Positions 21,401-31,467 of a stretch of DNA of 64,000 bases are shown here, one piece after another; the first letter of the stretch is position 1; every line of letters starts with the position of its first letter. A program made the translations under genes and the position numbers. Source of the DNA: Lepas anatifera (taxonomy: Eukaryota; Arthropoda; Thecostraca; Lepadidae); the NCBI GenBank assembly GCA_034440635.1, contig JAOTON010001819.1, forward strand, positions 682,001 through 746,000. The letters run 5' to 3'. The notes beneath the pieces are model-generated. The model was given only the letters and a program-made list of their open reading frames with translations, made no database searches and was not told the DNA's origin.

Positions 21401-22203
21401 GTCAAGATCACACAATTAAAATTCTCGACAGCCTGCGTGGCCGAGGCCTCCGGGGTGGGGTCCACCGCACCACAAGCAGCCCCGAAACCTGCCCAGTCTG
21501 CCCGCCTTTCGTTCCAGCGCGGGGGGTATGCTCCCGCAGGGCGAGGACGGTTCGGAGAGATAAGAATAGGGAAATGGTCACTTCCGTGAGGATCATCCAG
21601 GGTGATCCAATTTAACTGGATGAGAAGAGACGGAGAACAAATGGAAAGGTCAATAGAAGAGAGAGAACCAGAGGGTACAGTAATATGAGTAGCACAACCG
21701 GAATTGAGGAGGCAGAGGGAATTAAGGTGAAGAAATCTCTCGACCGTGCGGCCCCGGGGACACGTGCAGCCGGCAGCTCCACCCCACGCTGAGTTGTGAG
21801 CGTTAAAATCACCAAGTAACAGGAAAGGTGTGGACAGCTGGTCGACTAAATTATGCAGATCATTTAAATTTAGATTGGCGCCCGGTGGTAGGTAGATAGA
21901 ACACACAGTCAATTTAATATAACCAAGGTCTACCCGGGCGGCTACCGCCTGCAGCGCTGTATTTAGAGGTATACTGTAGCAGGGAGTGGCATGGTGCACA
22001 GCAACCATCACCCCTCCGTATGCTATTGTTGAACTAAAAATATCTTTTCTAAAACTCTGATAATTTCGAATATTATAAGCAGCTCCAGGGGACAATTTTG
22101 TCTCCTGAAGACATAAGACAGAAGGGTTATAATCGGACAAAATCTGCTGCAGGTCGCTAAAATTCGAACGGAGGCCTCGGCAATTCCACTGCAGAAATGT
22201 CAT
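18475..22203 (-). CDS. ORF2 polyprotein (APE endonuclease, RT, RNase H) of LINE B
   Basis: An intact 1242-residue frame from an ATG. Residues 1-225 are an exonuclease-endonuclease-phosphatase-type nuclease (QWNCRG at 5-10, Glu34 in LQETK, GDFNAHN at 131-137, GSDHFPI at 207-213) that nicks the target. Residues about 470-740 are RT, with CGFRQGRST near 545, FFDVERAYD (Asp580) and FVDD at 668-671. Residues about 965-1090 are RNase H, with Asp969, Glu1002, Asp1026 and Asp1083 in place (YTDGS, TAELYA, FTDSLSS, GNERAD). A terminal Cys/His knuckle (CPRCGDGLTVKHILLDC) follows. All catalytic residues are visible and there are no stops, so the enzyme may be active or only recently silenced. Confidence 0.93.
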   Translation of the reverse strand: MTFLQWNCRGLRSNFSDLQQILSDYNPSVLCLQETKLSPGAAYNIRNYQSFRKDIFSSTIAYGGVMVAVHHATPCYSIPLNTALQAVAARVDLGYIKLTVCSIYLPPGANLNLNDLHNLVDQLSTPFLLLGDFNAHNSAWGGAAGCTCPRGRTVERFLHLNSLCLLNSGCATHITVPSGSLSSIDLSICSPSLLIQLNWITLDDPHGSDHFPILISPNRPRPAGAYPPRWNERRADWAGFGAACGAVDPTPEASATQAVENFNCVILTAAKDFIPMTRGQPKRTPVPWWNQECKSAILSRKRAFRIFNRHSTATNHANFKRARAFARRVVLNSKRRWFVEYVSRVNRFTPSAEVWFQIRRMQGKNRPPSAPVLEANGFKITDSQEVAEHMARAFHDRCSVSSENPHFTRIREIAERKPVDFGRDNSAHYNVPFSIAELRAALSTVRPVSPGPDNITNNMLRQLPDASLSSLLNIYNHIWSNNDFPDQWREAHIVPILKPGKTGSSPNDFRPISLTSCVCKLLEKMVNMRLVWYLESNQLLCNSQCGFRQGRSTIDHLVRLDASVREGFVRKCHTIAVFFDVERAYDCTWRHGILHKLFELGVRGHMGWFISNFLRNRFFRYRVNSVLSNRYQQQRGIAQGSVSSIALFAVMINDIADTLPTNIHHALFVDDFTIWVTASTTAAAQRRLQLGLDRLQEWSTRNGLSFSSVKTKCMHFCNRRGDCEDPKLYIYGNLIDVVPETRFLGLTLDKRLSYIPHLKQLRAKCFDTLNILKVLTKMRYGADRKTLVMLYRSLVRSKIEYGSLVYEAAPQSAKTMLDTVHHQAVRVITGAFRTSPISSMLVDVDEMPLELRRKTLAMRYVLKLKQSPTHPTYSIFFGDAQLRQIDNGSRAAARHPGVRVRAWLVEAGIDTDLIEPCDACLVEPWLISAVDTNKSLLDQCRNMPPEVMRQLFREFCSESYNNHIHFYTDGSKGDGGTGCAFVSDGVEKCFSLPREASVFTAELYAIFRCLDHVSKLRARKFVIFTDSLSSVQALESFYFYNMSASYLLTLIRQKLHSLRGKGKCVDLVWVPSHCGIAGNERADRCAKTGAEHAAPPGLRVPFFDMYAQVKMYVFSDWQRRWDCDFKGRMLRELKPRLGSWTSSSAGSRREEVVLCRLRLGHTHSTHSYLLSRRDPPECPRCGDGLTVKHILLDCRDFEIERNRFLQGSPTMNSLLGEHRAVDIATIMLYLRSVGFNVIYSPS

Positions 22204-22248
22204 TTTAAGCTAAAAGAAAACGGGCTTACTAAAAATAGACGGCTTAAC

Positions 22249-23902
22249 CTAACCTTTCCAAGGGGGCCCAGTACCCCCGTATGGCCCCTTGCCTGGCCCC
22301 ACGCTGGGGCCACCGATTCGGTAGCGGACCGGACCACGACTTCGTGCGCCTTCATCAGAATGAGCACGCGCTCGTGTTGTTTGGGGCTCGCTGGGAGGGC
22401 TCACAGCAGGACGCTTTGTCGGAGACCTGCTCCGCGGCCCCTCAAAATTTCTCCGCATTGCCGTGACGGTGGAAGAGCGGATCTGGGCTGGAGGCTGTGC
22501 TGCCGGCGTCTGGGTCACTGGCAAGGTCGGCGGCGGCGGTGGAGGCGCTGAATTATCGCCGCCGGTGGGTGGTTGGACGGCAGGCGGCCGGAAACGCCTC
22601 CCCGTGGTGGAGTGCTTACCACCCCGTCCTACAACCGCCCATCCCTCCGTCTCAGTCGGTGCTTGGCTCGGAGTGGCACCGGGTGCCGACTCCAGGGAGT
22701 CACCAGCAGGAGCCGCCTGCTGGTGCTGTGGCGCGAGGGGAGGGCCCTGTCCTCCATCACCGGCGAGGGCCGGGGGAGGGGAGGTAGGAGCAGGAACAGC
22801 GACCCGCCCCCTTCCCCCACGGAGGGGGTCGCGGAGGAGGTGCCACCGCCGGCTCAGGAGCCGGGGTGGCGGGCTGGTGTGAAAAAACCAGCCCCATCCT
22901 CCCCGCCAGGCGAACAAAGTCTGCCACGGTCAGGGAACGGATGACCTCCTCCGCGGTCATCTTTGGGGTACCCGAACTGCTGGTAGATGCTACTTGGGAG
23001 TAGCGCTTTTGGGGGTGGGAGGCCATGTAAACATCCCTAGCCTGGCGGAAGCTAACCTTTTGTGTGATCATTATGGTAAGTATTTCTTTTTCTTTGCTTA
23101 ATTCGGGACATGCACGATCAACAACTTCATGACATCCATTACAATTCGCACACTTTAGGGTTTCTGAGTCGCATTCTGTGGTACTGTGGACCTCTGAAGA
23201 ACATTTCCCGCATACACGCTTGCCTTTGCAAGCTCGGGCGGTGTGGCCAAACTTCTGGCAGGTGAAGCATCGCATGGGTGATGGCACATATGGTCTCACG
23301 CCGACCCTCGTGTAACCGACATAGATGTGATCCGGCAGCTCTGGTTTGTCGAATGTAAGTATGACTGTGTCTGTGTCCAGCATGTTGTCGCCACTTCTCC
23401 TCCTGATTCTGCGCACCTCCACCACTCTAAGTTCATCAAGCCCTTCAGCAATTTCCTCCTCCGAGAGTCCCCTGAGTTCCTGACTGGTGACGACTCCTTT
23501 CGTGAAATTCTTTGTTCTGTGCGGTTCTACGGAAACATGTACTTTGTGTGTTGTTTGCTGTCCAGACTCCTTCCTTGTGAATTTGAGTTCTGATACGGAA
23601 AGTGCACGCTCTGCGTCCTCTACTCGCGCAAACTCAACCTCCAGTGAACCATCGCGGAGCTTTACACATCGGACGACTTTGCCGAGACGATCGAGGGCCT
23701 CCTTTCGCTTGAAAGGCGACAGGGCCGCAAGAGATGAGTCGAGTCCCCGTATTACTAAAACACGGGGACAGGACGGCTGGATGGTCGGTTTTTGCGAACC
23801 GGATCTAGGTGTTCGCTCAATCCCTTCCCCCAAAGGGGGATGGGAGATGTCAACCTCCGGTGGAGGATGAAGAGAAGGGTTCGAGGGGTTAGAAGTGTCC
23901 AT
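22249..23902 (-). pseudogene. ORF1 (Gag-like) of LINE B, one frameshift
   Basis: The first frame runs from the ATG at 23902 to 22757 (381 residues). It has an N-terminal globular part beginning near SCPRVLVIRGLDSSLAAL and three CCHC knuckles (CFTCQKFGHTARAC, CGKCSSEVHSTTEC, CANCNGCHEVVDRAC). The motif TAEEVIRSLTVADFVRLAG follows. The frame then turns into Arg/Pro-rich readthrough, while the true C-terminus continues in another frame (to 22249) with GWAVVGRGGKHSTTGRR and a basic SPTKRPA segment. LINE E has the same C-terminus, so I infer a frameshift near 22790. ORF1 binds element RNA. ORF2 starts 46 bp after this ORF ends. Confidence 0.8.
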
Positions 23903-25030
23903 AGGAAGATCATAAGGTTCGACCAGCCACGTGCGCCCCCCTTCCGACGAGGGTGCTACGAGGCGAAACGACGCACGGGCTGGCTATACGGGGGAGACGC
24001 CGCCGTTACAGAGGGGGAGAGAGACTCACCAAGCCCCCCCTGCCCCGACGACGGTCCCCCCTTGCACCTAGCCTAGACGACCCCGTGCGGGGCGCGGACA
24101 CCGCACCCTCCCCGGGTGAAGTTGGGACTTCACCCAAGGAGGGAGGGGCAGCCGAGCCCCACCAAAGGCCGACAGACTTTTACAATGCTGCTACTCTTGT
24201 CGATGCGCTCAAGAGTTCCCCGCCCTTGCGGAAATCCAGACCAAAGTAGAGTGTTGCTAGAGGACGACGAACGAACACAGCGCCTCCCTCAGCTCAGCTA
24301 CCAGGACTCCTTCATCCCGGGGTACGGGTCGGTGCGCAGCTCACCTTAAAAGACAGGCGCCCTCGCACGGCCTCATCGGAGCAGGTGACTACCACCTGCT
24401 CGTCACAACTGATTCCCGGCTGGTCCGAGAGAAGCGAGCCCCCGGCCCGCAGGGCCGGCGATTAGAGGAATCCAATCGCCAGCCACACGAGCCGGAGGCC
24501 CACATACACCCAGACCATCCAGGAATCATAGGCACGTGCGGGGACGCCCATGACACTGGGAAAAAATGGGTAACTGGGAAGTTATGGGTTGGAAAAGGAA
24601 GAGGGTCGGTCTGCGCTGTCCAGCCCAGCCGCGCGCCACACGCGACCGAGATGTCCACACTCAAGACGAGCAAGAGTGCACACATCCCCGCCACCCACGG
24701 AGACACGCCGGGCCAGACATCGCAGACAGTGGATAGGAGGGGTATTTAGGAGTGGACAGAAAGGATACGGGTGGAAAGGCATGGATACACAAGGAAATAA
24801 GGAAAGAAGAGGAAAAGGAACAAGGAGTTGGTGGGATTTGAATTTAGGAAGGCCAGGAAAGGATGAGGATGGCAGTTTCGATTTGGCCTCTCGCCCGAAG
24901 GCGGGGGCGAAACCCATCCTGCCAACTGGGGTCGCGGGTGTCGTCACATCCCGTACCCAATTATCCATGTGCCGGACCAGTCAGCAGGTGCCAACAAGTC
25001 CAGCAGATGAAAATTGGTCCCCTGCGGGGC
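23903..25030 (-). promoter_or_regulatory. 5' UTR and internal promoter region of LINE B
   Basis: About 1.1 kb from the element's 5' end to the ORF1 start. It is closely similar to 45740-46860 of LINE E in inverse orientation. It is GC-rich without TATA-like sequence, as expected for the internal promoters of non-LTR elements. An antisense frame (24116-24349, plus strand) is shared with LINE E at 46684-46418. Confidence 0.6.
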
Positions 25031-25041
25031 GAGCAGAGTTC

Positions 25042-25158
25042 CATTGCCTAACACAGAGTGGGAGGACAATGACGAAATTGTAATTGCTCAACTTTCCGCT
25101 GATGGCGCTAGTGTCGCCGTTACAGAATCTGAACTGCGGGGTGCATCTGCGGCAGCTG
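25042..25158 (+). pseudogene. Gypsy A fragment after RNase H
   Basis: Continues directly from DGLSR at 18105 across the LINE B target duplication: VPLPNTEWEDNDEIVIAQLS, then AVTESELRGAS. It is the connection between RNase H and integrase. The fragment ends where the 3' tail of LINE C begins. I did not find the remaining integrase in the window. Confidence 0.75.
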
Positions 25159-26412
25159 ATTGTTTGTTATTTGAGTTTAAGGGCGCGCCAACCAGTGTGG
25201 TCATATAGCGCCCATTTCGGTTTCGGCTACGTTCATAGTCAATTGGGTATCAGTAAAGTAGGTTAAACATGCTAATATAATGATCTAGAAGAGATACAAA
25301 GGCCAACAGTCTTGCGTTAAAAAAGAGGTCACGAACCTTGTATACTGCTTAACCAGGGTCATATATGAGCGTAAAACCGATGACTTTAAGAAATGACATA
25401 ACGCGCACAACCATGTCTGAATCTCTGCCAATCAGATCAGTCAGCGTGAACGCTCGCTGCCGATCCCCAAACTGCACCTTTCTTTCCCTTGCATATCGGG
25501 GACATTAGACCAATACATGTTTCACGGAGAGCGAGGAGCCGCAGCGACGGCAAAGTGGTCGCGCGTCCCCGCACAACAAATATCGGTGGGTGGCAAGTGT
25601 GTGACCGGTACGAAGCCGGCAGAGGGCTACCTCTTCACGCCGGCACTGCCTTGAGGACGTAGGCCACTCACCAATTTCATGCTTCACTGCGAGCAGCTTC
25701 TTTGTGTTAGCGCTCCAGTGGCGCTGCCACTCTTTAAGGAGGTGACGCAGAATGTATGGAAATGTGTCAGTCGCAGGAATCGGCACCCGTCGCGTGCATG
25801 GCCTGAGTGAGGCCCGCTTTGCTGCTGAATCTGCTGCCTCGTTGCCAGCTAATCCAACGTGGGCTGGCACCCAGCAGAGTGTAATCTGCTTCCCTGCCTG
25901 TGCTAGGCCAGTGGTGCGTCGCAATATCTTTTTGATAATATCGTTATCGGAGTTAAAATTGTTAATAGCCTGAATACTGCTCAGTGAATCTGTGAAAGCA
26001 ACATACTTTCTTACTTCACATGTTTCCACAAAGCACAGCGCTTTCTCTATAGCAGGAAGTTCTGGGGTAAAAACGGATGCGAGTGATGGTAGCGTGAACG
26101 CGCGCGTTGTTATCCCGATGATAAACGCGCAGCCCACTCCACTTTCCGTTTTAGAACCATCTGTGTAGATAGCTACATGTTCGGAGTAGGATGAAATAAG
26201 TTCTAATGCTAGTTGGCTAGTTTCCAATGGAGATTTCTGAGCCTTGGGTGTATGGGTCAGGGAGGTGTCTGACGTTGGCAACACCAAATCCCACGGGGGA
26301 ATCTCAGAGAGCTCACTGCGGACTATGCCACGCCGCTGGATTCCACTCTCGTCTGCAAAGTTATGGACACGAACAGCGAGTGGCAGGCTTCTTTGCGCTC
26401 CATAAAACATAT
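25159..26412 (-). mobile_element. LINE C, 3' portion
   Basis: On the minus strand this is the RNase H end, 3' UTR and tail of LINE C. The upstream part lies at 33649-38250, separated by gypsy D. ATAT at 26409-26412 and 33645-33648 is the duplication made by gypsy D. The tail at 25159-25220 shows TTTAAGGGCGC, a loop with GGTCATAT, and GCGCCC. This is the third LINE inserted in gypsy A. I could not find its own second target duplication, since the 5' end is lost. Confidence 0.85.
25505..26412 (-). pseudogene. RNase H and C-terminal domain of LINE C ORF2
   Basis: The frame begins next to the gypsy D insertion and encodes RNase H with VAIYTDGSKTESG, FTPELPAIEKAL, YVAFTDSLSS and GLAGNEAADSAAK, so Asp, Glu, Asp and Asp are present. 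The C-terminal knuckle (CRRCGSSLSVKHVLV) follows and the frame ends at 25505 without an obvious extended C-terminus. It is the distal part of an ORF2 whose endonuclease and RT are at 36292-33649. The split by gypsy D and a one-base change in a T-run at the junction make it non-coding. Confidence 0.85.
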
Positions 26413-26908
26413 TGTTACAAGCCTGGCCCGACACTAACGAAAACAATTAAAGCATGTATTCTAAATGCAACAAAACTACATCTGCGATTCTAACTCGCGG
26501 CGCCAGCCACTGAGCCGAGCACAATTTAGAGCCCACGACGCCAGCCACTGAGCCGAGCACAATTTAGAGCCCACGGCGCCAGCCGTCAGACCCAACCCTA
26601 CAAGCCGTGTCCACGGCCCCAGCCGTCGGACCGAAATCCTATGGTACAGGGAGTCCAAAGGCCCCAGCCACTGGACCCAGAGCCCACGCGCTCGCGGCAC
26701 AAGCCGCCAAGTCCCCAATGTCCGCGGCACCAGCCGCTGAACTTACCATCGTTCCGCGCTGTCGCTCCCCACCGACTGCGCTCGCAGCTGCGGGTAGCGA
26801 CCTGACGTGACCGCTGGTCACGTGGTGCGCGGCCACCCACCAATCGGCTGGCGGGAAGCCACAGTGGGCTAGCCACTCCAGCCGGGCAGCCAAAGCCGGC
26901 CCGCAACA
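26413..26908 (-). repeat. 3' LTR of gypsy D
   Basis: A 496-bp repeat beginning TGTTACAAGCCTGG and ending CCCGCAACA in plus-strand sense. It contains a tandem of about 38 bp (the GGCGCCAGCCACTGAGCC unit) near 26497-26585. Its partner is 33150-33644. Confidence 0.95.
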
Positions 26909-26935
26909 CTACCCCCCCTACAAAAAAGAATCCGT
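26909..26935 (-). promoter_or_regulatory. Polypurine tract of gypsy D
   Basis: Adjacent to the 3' LTR, the minus strand has GTAGGGGGGGTAG, a purine-rich tract ending at the LTR. It fits the plus-strand primer position of LTR retrotransposons. Confidence 0.6.
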
Positions 26936-26999
26936 CCCGGAAATAACAACATCTTATGAATACAGGCACACCCGCCTCACCCAGGATACTACCATGCAC

Positions 27000-27761
27000 C
27001 AGTGGAGTCCGTACCGAGCTCGTTGAGCTCTGGACAGGCACGAATCCAGGATGGCCAGCGCGTAGCGACGCGGTGTATGCCAGCTGACGTCAAATGGATG
27101 CCATCGGTCGCGAACCAGGAGCCGGCAGCACCCGCGTCTCCCGCGCCCACCACGATGTGTCGCCTCTGGACGGTTTTTGTTAGACTCCTCCCTAACGGGA
27201 CAAAATCCACCGCTGGGATTTCGGAGGTGGCGTGCCTTAGGCGTCCTTAAAGTGGAAGGCCAGCGTAGTCTCCCACTTTTTCCTTTGTCGAAAAGTGGTC
27301 TTGGTAAGGGACCGAAAAGCACAATCCGGTCCGTCATCCCCCTCAGGAACTCCAACACTGCCATGGCATCCCCAAATGAGCGTTGGAGGCAAAAGGCCTC
27401 CACGTCTGGGTTCCAGTGCCGATCACCAGGTCCCGGGTACAGGTCGTTCCCTGTCATCCAGGCGATGATCTTGTCGGGATGAGCACCAAAGGCAGGAGTC
27501 GCGTTTTCCCATGCCTCCAGATATGTCCGTTTGGAGTCCTCTCGCCGAAGCCGGTGCCAGGAGCCTCCACGCGTGGTTGCATTGAGGACCAGGTCCGGAG
27601 GTGACACCTGGATGCATGCGTCGTCGGCGATTGAATCTCCGAGGAGTAGGCGCATGGCTAGCCTGGGCTGGGTGCTGGTGACTGTCCTATCCGGAGAGGT
27701 CGCCCACGTCTCCAGCTCCGGATCCGTGATGACGAGTACTTCCTCCGCCTCGCTCAGGTCC
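27000..27761 (-). pseudogene. SGNH/GDSL hydrolase-like ORF in the env position of gypsy D
   Basis: From an ATG at 27655 the frame gives RLLLGDSIADD (block I, Ser8 nucleophile), then IIAWMTGNDLYPG (block III, Gly69-Asn70-Asp71). After a frame change near 27210 it gives FATDGIHLTSAGIH at about 27105-27070 (block V, Asp and His). These are the three signature blocks of SGNH hydrolases (lipid or carbohydrate esterases). The frame is open upstream of the ATG back to 27761, just after a pyrimidine-rich tract and CAG, a likely splice acceptor. That suggests expression from a spliced subgenomic mRNA, as for env genes. It has no signal peptide or membrane segment. The frameshift suggests this copy is dead. 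CR1 LINEs and Ngaro elements are known to carry SGNH domains; I recall no gypsy example. Confidence 0.7.
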
Positions 27762-27785
27762 CTGGAGTGAAGAGAAAAAAACGAA
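27762..27785 (-). promoter_or_regulatory. Putative splice acceptor before the hydrolase-like ORF
   Basis: The minus strand reads TTTTTTTCTCTTCACTCCAG, a strong polypyrimidine tract ending in CAG. The reading frame of the hydrolase is open right from the following base. It lies about 100 bp after the integrase ORF end. Confidence 0.55.
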
Positions 27786-27870
27786 AAGCATCTGTACGTA
27801 TATCAGCAGCATGCAGAGATAACATTATAAGGAAGTGAAAAAAACTAGATGACACCTCATTACACTTGTC

Positions 27871-28626
27871 CTAAATGAGTAATGAAATCCCCAAAGCGGA
27901 CCGAAGGTCGTCTGTCTCGTCGTAGGTTATGACGCGTGTGGTTCGCAAGCGCTCCCTGGTCCGCAACGGAGCACTCATCAGACGCAGCAGAAATGTCCGA
28001 TGGCGCTGAACTTGGGTTTGATGATGAAGGCGAAGAGGAAGCTGCTTCTGGCTCATCCCAGCTGAAATGAGGGTGATGATAATTCCAGAGTTGATGTGTA
28101 CGACCTTCATTTTCCGTTGACCCTTGCGGCGAACCCGGTAGGTTACATCCGAGAGTCCGGCAATGACTTCGTAGGGTCCTTCCCAGTCACTCATTAGTTT
28201 CGGTGACTTACCTTTCAACCGTTTGGGATTGTGCACCCAGACATCAGTTCCTACCTCCAAGGTAACCGAATCTGCTCGAGAGTCATGACGCAACTTCATG
28301 GCATCCGCTGCGATTTGCAACTCCGTGCGGACGTGTTCATGCACCCGTCGCAGATCCTCTCGCAGGCGTTTGGTGAACTCGGAGGTGCTCTGGTTGAGAG
28401 TGTCAGGCAGACGACCGATCATATCTGCTGATAGTCGCAGCTCGTGACCCATCATCATCTTTGCCGGACTTTGATCCGTCACTTCGTGCTCTGCGGACCG
28501 GTAAGCCATCAGAAGGAGAGGGAGTTGTTCATCCCAATTATCTTGTGACTGAGAGCCGAACTTAGCTAGTTCTTGGCCAACTGTCCAGTTGAACTTCTCC
28601 ACCATACCATCAGATTGTGGATGCAT
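27871..28626 (-). pseudogene. Integrase C-terminal part of gypsy D
   Basis: The frame opens with MHPQSDGMVEKFNWTV, which holds the third acidic residue (Glu) of the integrase DDE triad, then the conserved LLLMAYRSAEHEVTDQSPAK block. It ends with a GPY/F-type module (SDWEGPYEVIAGLSDVTYRV). There is no chromodomain. It is separated from the first two Asp residues by a frameshift near 28620. Integrase inserts element DNA and the short ATAT duplication is its product. Confidence 0.85.
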
Positions 28627-29765
28627 CGGGGTAGTTCTGGTTTTTCTGATATCGAGTATTTGGCAGCATTCCTGAAAAAAACTTTGGATTCAAAGTTTCT
28701 TCCTTGGTCCGAGTGAAGCTCAAAGGGAACTCCGAAGCGCGAGAAGAAGTTGTCAATAAGACCTTGAGCCAGTGTTGCAGCATCCTGACTCGGTATAGCA
28801 AAAACTTCAGGCCATTTTGTGAAGTAGTCCATCGCGACACATATGTAGCGATTACCCCTTTTTGTCACGGGAAGAGGGCCAGCTATGTCCACTGCCACTC
28901 TCTCCATTGGAGCCCCTGACACATGCAGCTGCAATGGTGCAGCACCCGCCCTTGGTGGACCCCTCTTGGCGCAGCACACAGTGCATGCCTTACACCATTC
29001 TTTGACATCGGAGCGCATCCCCGGCCAATAGAAGCGCTGGCGAAGCTTGCCTGGGGCCTTCTTCGTCCCAAGATGTCCACCTGTCGTACTATCATGATAG
29101 TGCTTAAGGACCTTTGACCTTAAGAGTCTTGGAATGATGACCTGCCAATGTCTGTCAACGCCTGAAGGTGACTCCCAACTACGCTGCAACGCGCCATTCT
29201 GGACTCTGAGATGATCCCATTGTGACCACAGGTACTTCGCTTCCTGTGAAAGCTGGGTAATCTCACTGTATTCGGGACGCAAATTCTTTTGGTTAAGGCT
29301 TTGGAGAATAGGTCCTATCCCCTCATCCTCCTCTTGGACTTCTCGTATGTCTCCAAGGGAGACATCTGTAAGACCTGCTGACTGATACTCTGCAGGATCA
29401 GATGTTCCCTTATGTTGAAGTGAGGGTTCACATAAATTCGCTGATGCCTGATGGGAAAGATAGGAAGTGGCGTCCGATGGGTCGCGCTCAAGCTGACTGT
29501 ACGTTCTTTCTTTGGATCTGCAGTGTCTGCAGCTATTACAGCAGGGTCGGCGACTTAGGCTGTCTGCGTTTTCATGACTTTGTCCAGCTCGGAACCTGAT
29601 CTCAAACTCGTGCTGATCGAGCTGCGCGATCCATCGCGCCAGCTGACCATCAGGTTCCTTTAACCTTCTCAGCCACTGAAGGACAGCATGATCTGTGCGT
29701 ACGGTGAAAGCCCTACCATACAGGTAGTGATTGAAGTGCTTGATTGAGATAACGACAGCTAGCAA
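28566..29765 (-). pseudogene. RNase H and integrase N-terminal/core of gypsy D
   Basis: About 400 residues. RNase H end: FTVRTDHAVLQWL and ARWIAQLDQHEFEIRF, with ENADSLSR near 65-71. The integrase zinc-binding HHCC region follows (HYHDSTTGGHLG near 222-232, CKACTVC at 258-264), then the core with VAVDIAGPLPV (Asp293) and HSDQGRNFE (Asp353). The frame fails near 28620 before the catalytic Glu. The RNase H start lies in the preceding frame near 29770-29830, across another break. Confidence 0.85.
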
Positions 29766-29827
29766 TTCCCTCCTCGTGACTCAATAGTTCTTCTCAGGGC
29801 GAGTGAGAGCACGGCTGTAGTACGCAA

Positions 29828-30421
29828 TCACTTTCTCTGAACCATTCTGCACTTGGGAAAGTACCCCTCCCACGATGCAGCCGCTTGCATCTGTGTCCAA
29901 AATGAACGTGCGCTTGGGTAAGCAAGTATTGGTGCGGTGGTTAGATGGGTCTTGAGAGAGTCAAAAGCCTGCTGACAATCTTCCGACCATACAAACTGCT
30001 GTCCTTTCTTTGTTAACTCGTGCAATGGGGCTGCGATGTGAGCGAAGTTCTTCGCAAAACGGCGATAATATGTGCAGAGCCCAAGAAAGCTGCGTAATTG
30101 CTTCACATCGGTGGGAACTGGCCATGCTCCAACCGCCTCGGTTTTGTCTTTATCTGCTGACACACCTTCGTTGGAGACGACATGTCCTAAGTACTTCACT
30201 CGTTGTTGAAACAGGTGGCACTTCTTTGGGCTCAGTTTAAGCCCCGCCGCTTTTAGCCTGCAGAACACATCTTGGAGGTTCGAGTAATGCTCTTGAAACG
30301 TCTTTCCCAGAACGATGATGTCATCCAAATAAACTAGGGCTGTCCTCCACGTAAGGCCATCGAGTACACGTTCCATGAGTCTCTCGAACGTAGCTAGAGC
30401 ATTACAAAGCCCGAAGGGCAT
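29828..30421 (-). pseudogene. Reverse transcriptase palm/thumb of gypsy D
   Basis: Opens with MPFGLCNALATFERLM and contains ALVYLDDIIVLG, where YLDD (residues 31-34) is the catalytic box. Then come KYLGHVVSNEGVS, the LRSFLGLCTYYRRF connection and the start of RNase H (FDSLKTHLTTAPILAYP). A break near 30425 separates it from the first half of RT, and another near 29870 from RNase H. Confidence 0.85.
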
Positions 30422-30430
30422 GACTCGGAA

Positions 30431-31426
30431 CTACCAGAAAGAGAGCCCTCCGCCCACCGAGAACCCTGTCTTGACCTTGTCCGCGTCGGATATTTTGACT
30501 TGATGATATCCAGACTTTAGGTCGAGAGTGGAGAACCACTGACTCCCAGCTAGAGCATCGAGTGTGTCGTCTATCCTAGGAAGCGGGTAGGAGTCCTTCA
30601 TGGTCGCTTCGTTTAAGGAGCGGTAGTCGACGCAGAAACGGACAGATCCATCTTTCTTTCTCACTAACACTACTGGTGATGACCATGGACTCTTGGATGG
30701 CTCAATAAGCCCTTGGGACTCCATGTGGCGTATCAGGGAGTTCGCTTCTTCCCTCTTGCCGAGAGGAATCTTGCGAGGGGGTGTCTTGATAGGGCGGCGA
30801 GTACCAGTGTTAACTGAATTTTCTGTCACATCAGTGCATCCTAGATCAAAATCATTCCTAGAGAAAACATCAGCATGGTCCAGGAGCAACGTCCTCAAGC
30901 TCTCTGAGCCAGCTTCATCCATATTGGTATTGCTCCTGTCAAACAAGGAGATGAGATATGTGGGAATCTTGTCTGCTGAAGGATTGACCAGAGTGTTGAT
31001 CGAGGCCTCGGCCCGGAGTGATACTGGAATCACATGCTCGCATGTTCCCACTTCGGTGCCGGCAGGTACGTGTACTACTTGGTCTGATACAGTTGCAATT
31101 AATGTTGGAATTGGGTCATCTGTCAGCCTGCAGAGACTGCGTCCCACTACAATCCTCTTGTCCAAGTTATCAGTACCTTCAACCATTGCTGGACCACCCA
31201 AGCTTGCTCCAAATAGGCAGTCAGTCACCTTCTGACATTCGATGACCACCTCTGATCTTGGTGGAATCCTCACAGTTTGGCGGGTGGTGACCCTGTAAGT
31301 GCGAAGAGTGGTATCCCTCCCAGCACCGTTTTCACGACGGAGAGGTATGCGTTCTCCACATACACTCATTTCCTTGCGAGCCAAGTCCAGTGTGCATTGA
31401 TGCTCCATCAGAAAATCAGCGCACAA
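30431..31426 (-). pseudogene. Protease C-terminus, linker and RT fingers of gypsy D
   Basis: A 331-residue frame. The N-terminal part continues the protease domain. The linker carries the usual entry to RT (GTRRPIKTPPRKIPLGKR), then SPWSSPVVLVRKKDGSVRFC, VDYRSLNEATMKDSYPLPRI and FSTLDLKSGYHQVKI (first catalytic Asp). It stops at 30431 after GFSVGGGLSFW, just before the MPFGL block of the next frame. Confidence 0.85.
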
Positions 31427-31467
31427 TAGGCAGTCCTCTTCTATATCTGCGACGTAAACTACCTGAT

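Larger units (their letters stand above)
18117..25030 (-). mobile_element. LINE B: full-length I-group retrotransposon
   Basis: A minus-strand element of 6.9 kb flanked by the 11-bp duplication GAGCAGAGTTC (18106-18116, 25031-25041). From its 5' end at 25030 (GCCCCGCAGGGGACC) it contains a 1.1-kb 5' UTR, ORF1 (23902 to about 22249 with one frameshift), ORF2 (22203-18475, uninterrupted), a 3' UTR and a 3' tail with the GGGCGC/GCGCCC hairpin ending in a CATCAT microsatellite (plus-strand sense at 18117). ORF order, APE endonuclease, RT, RNase H and CCHC place it in the I group of non-LTR retrotransposons. It is the most complete element in the window. Confidence 0.9.
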
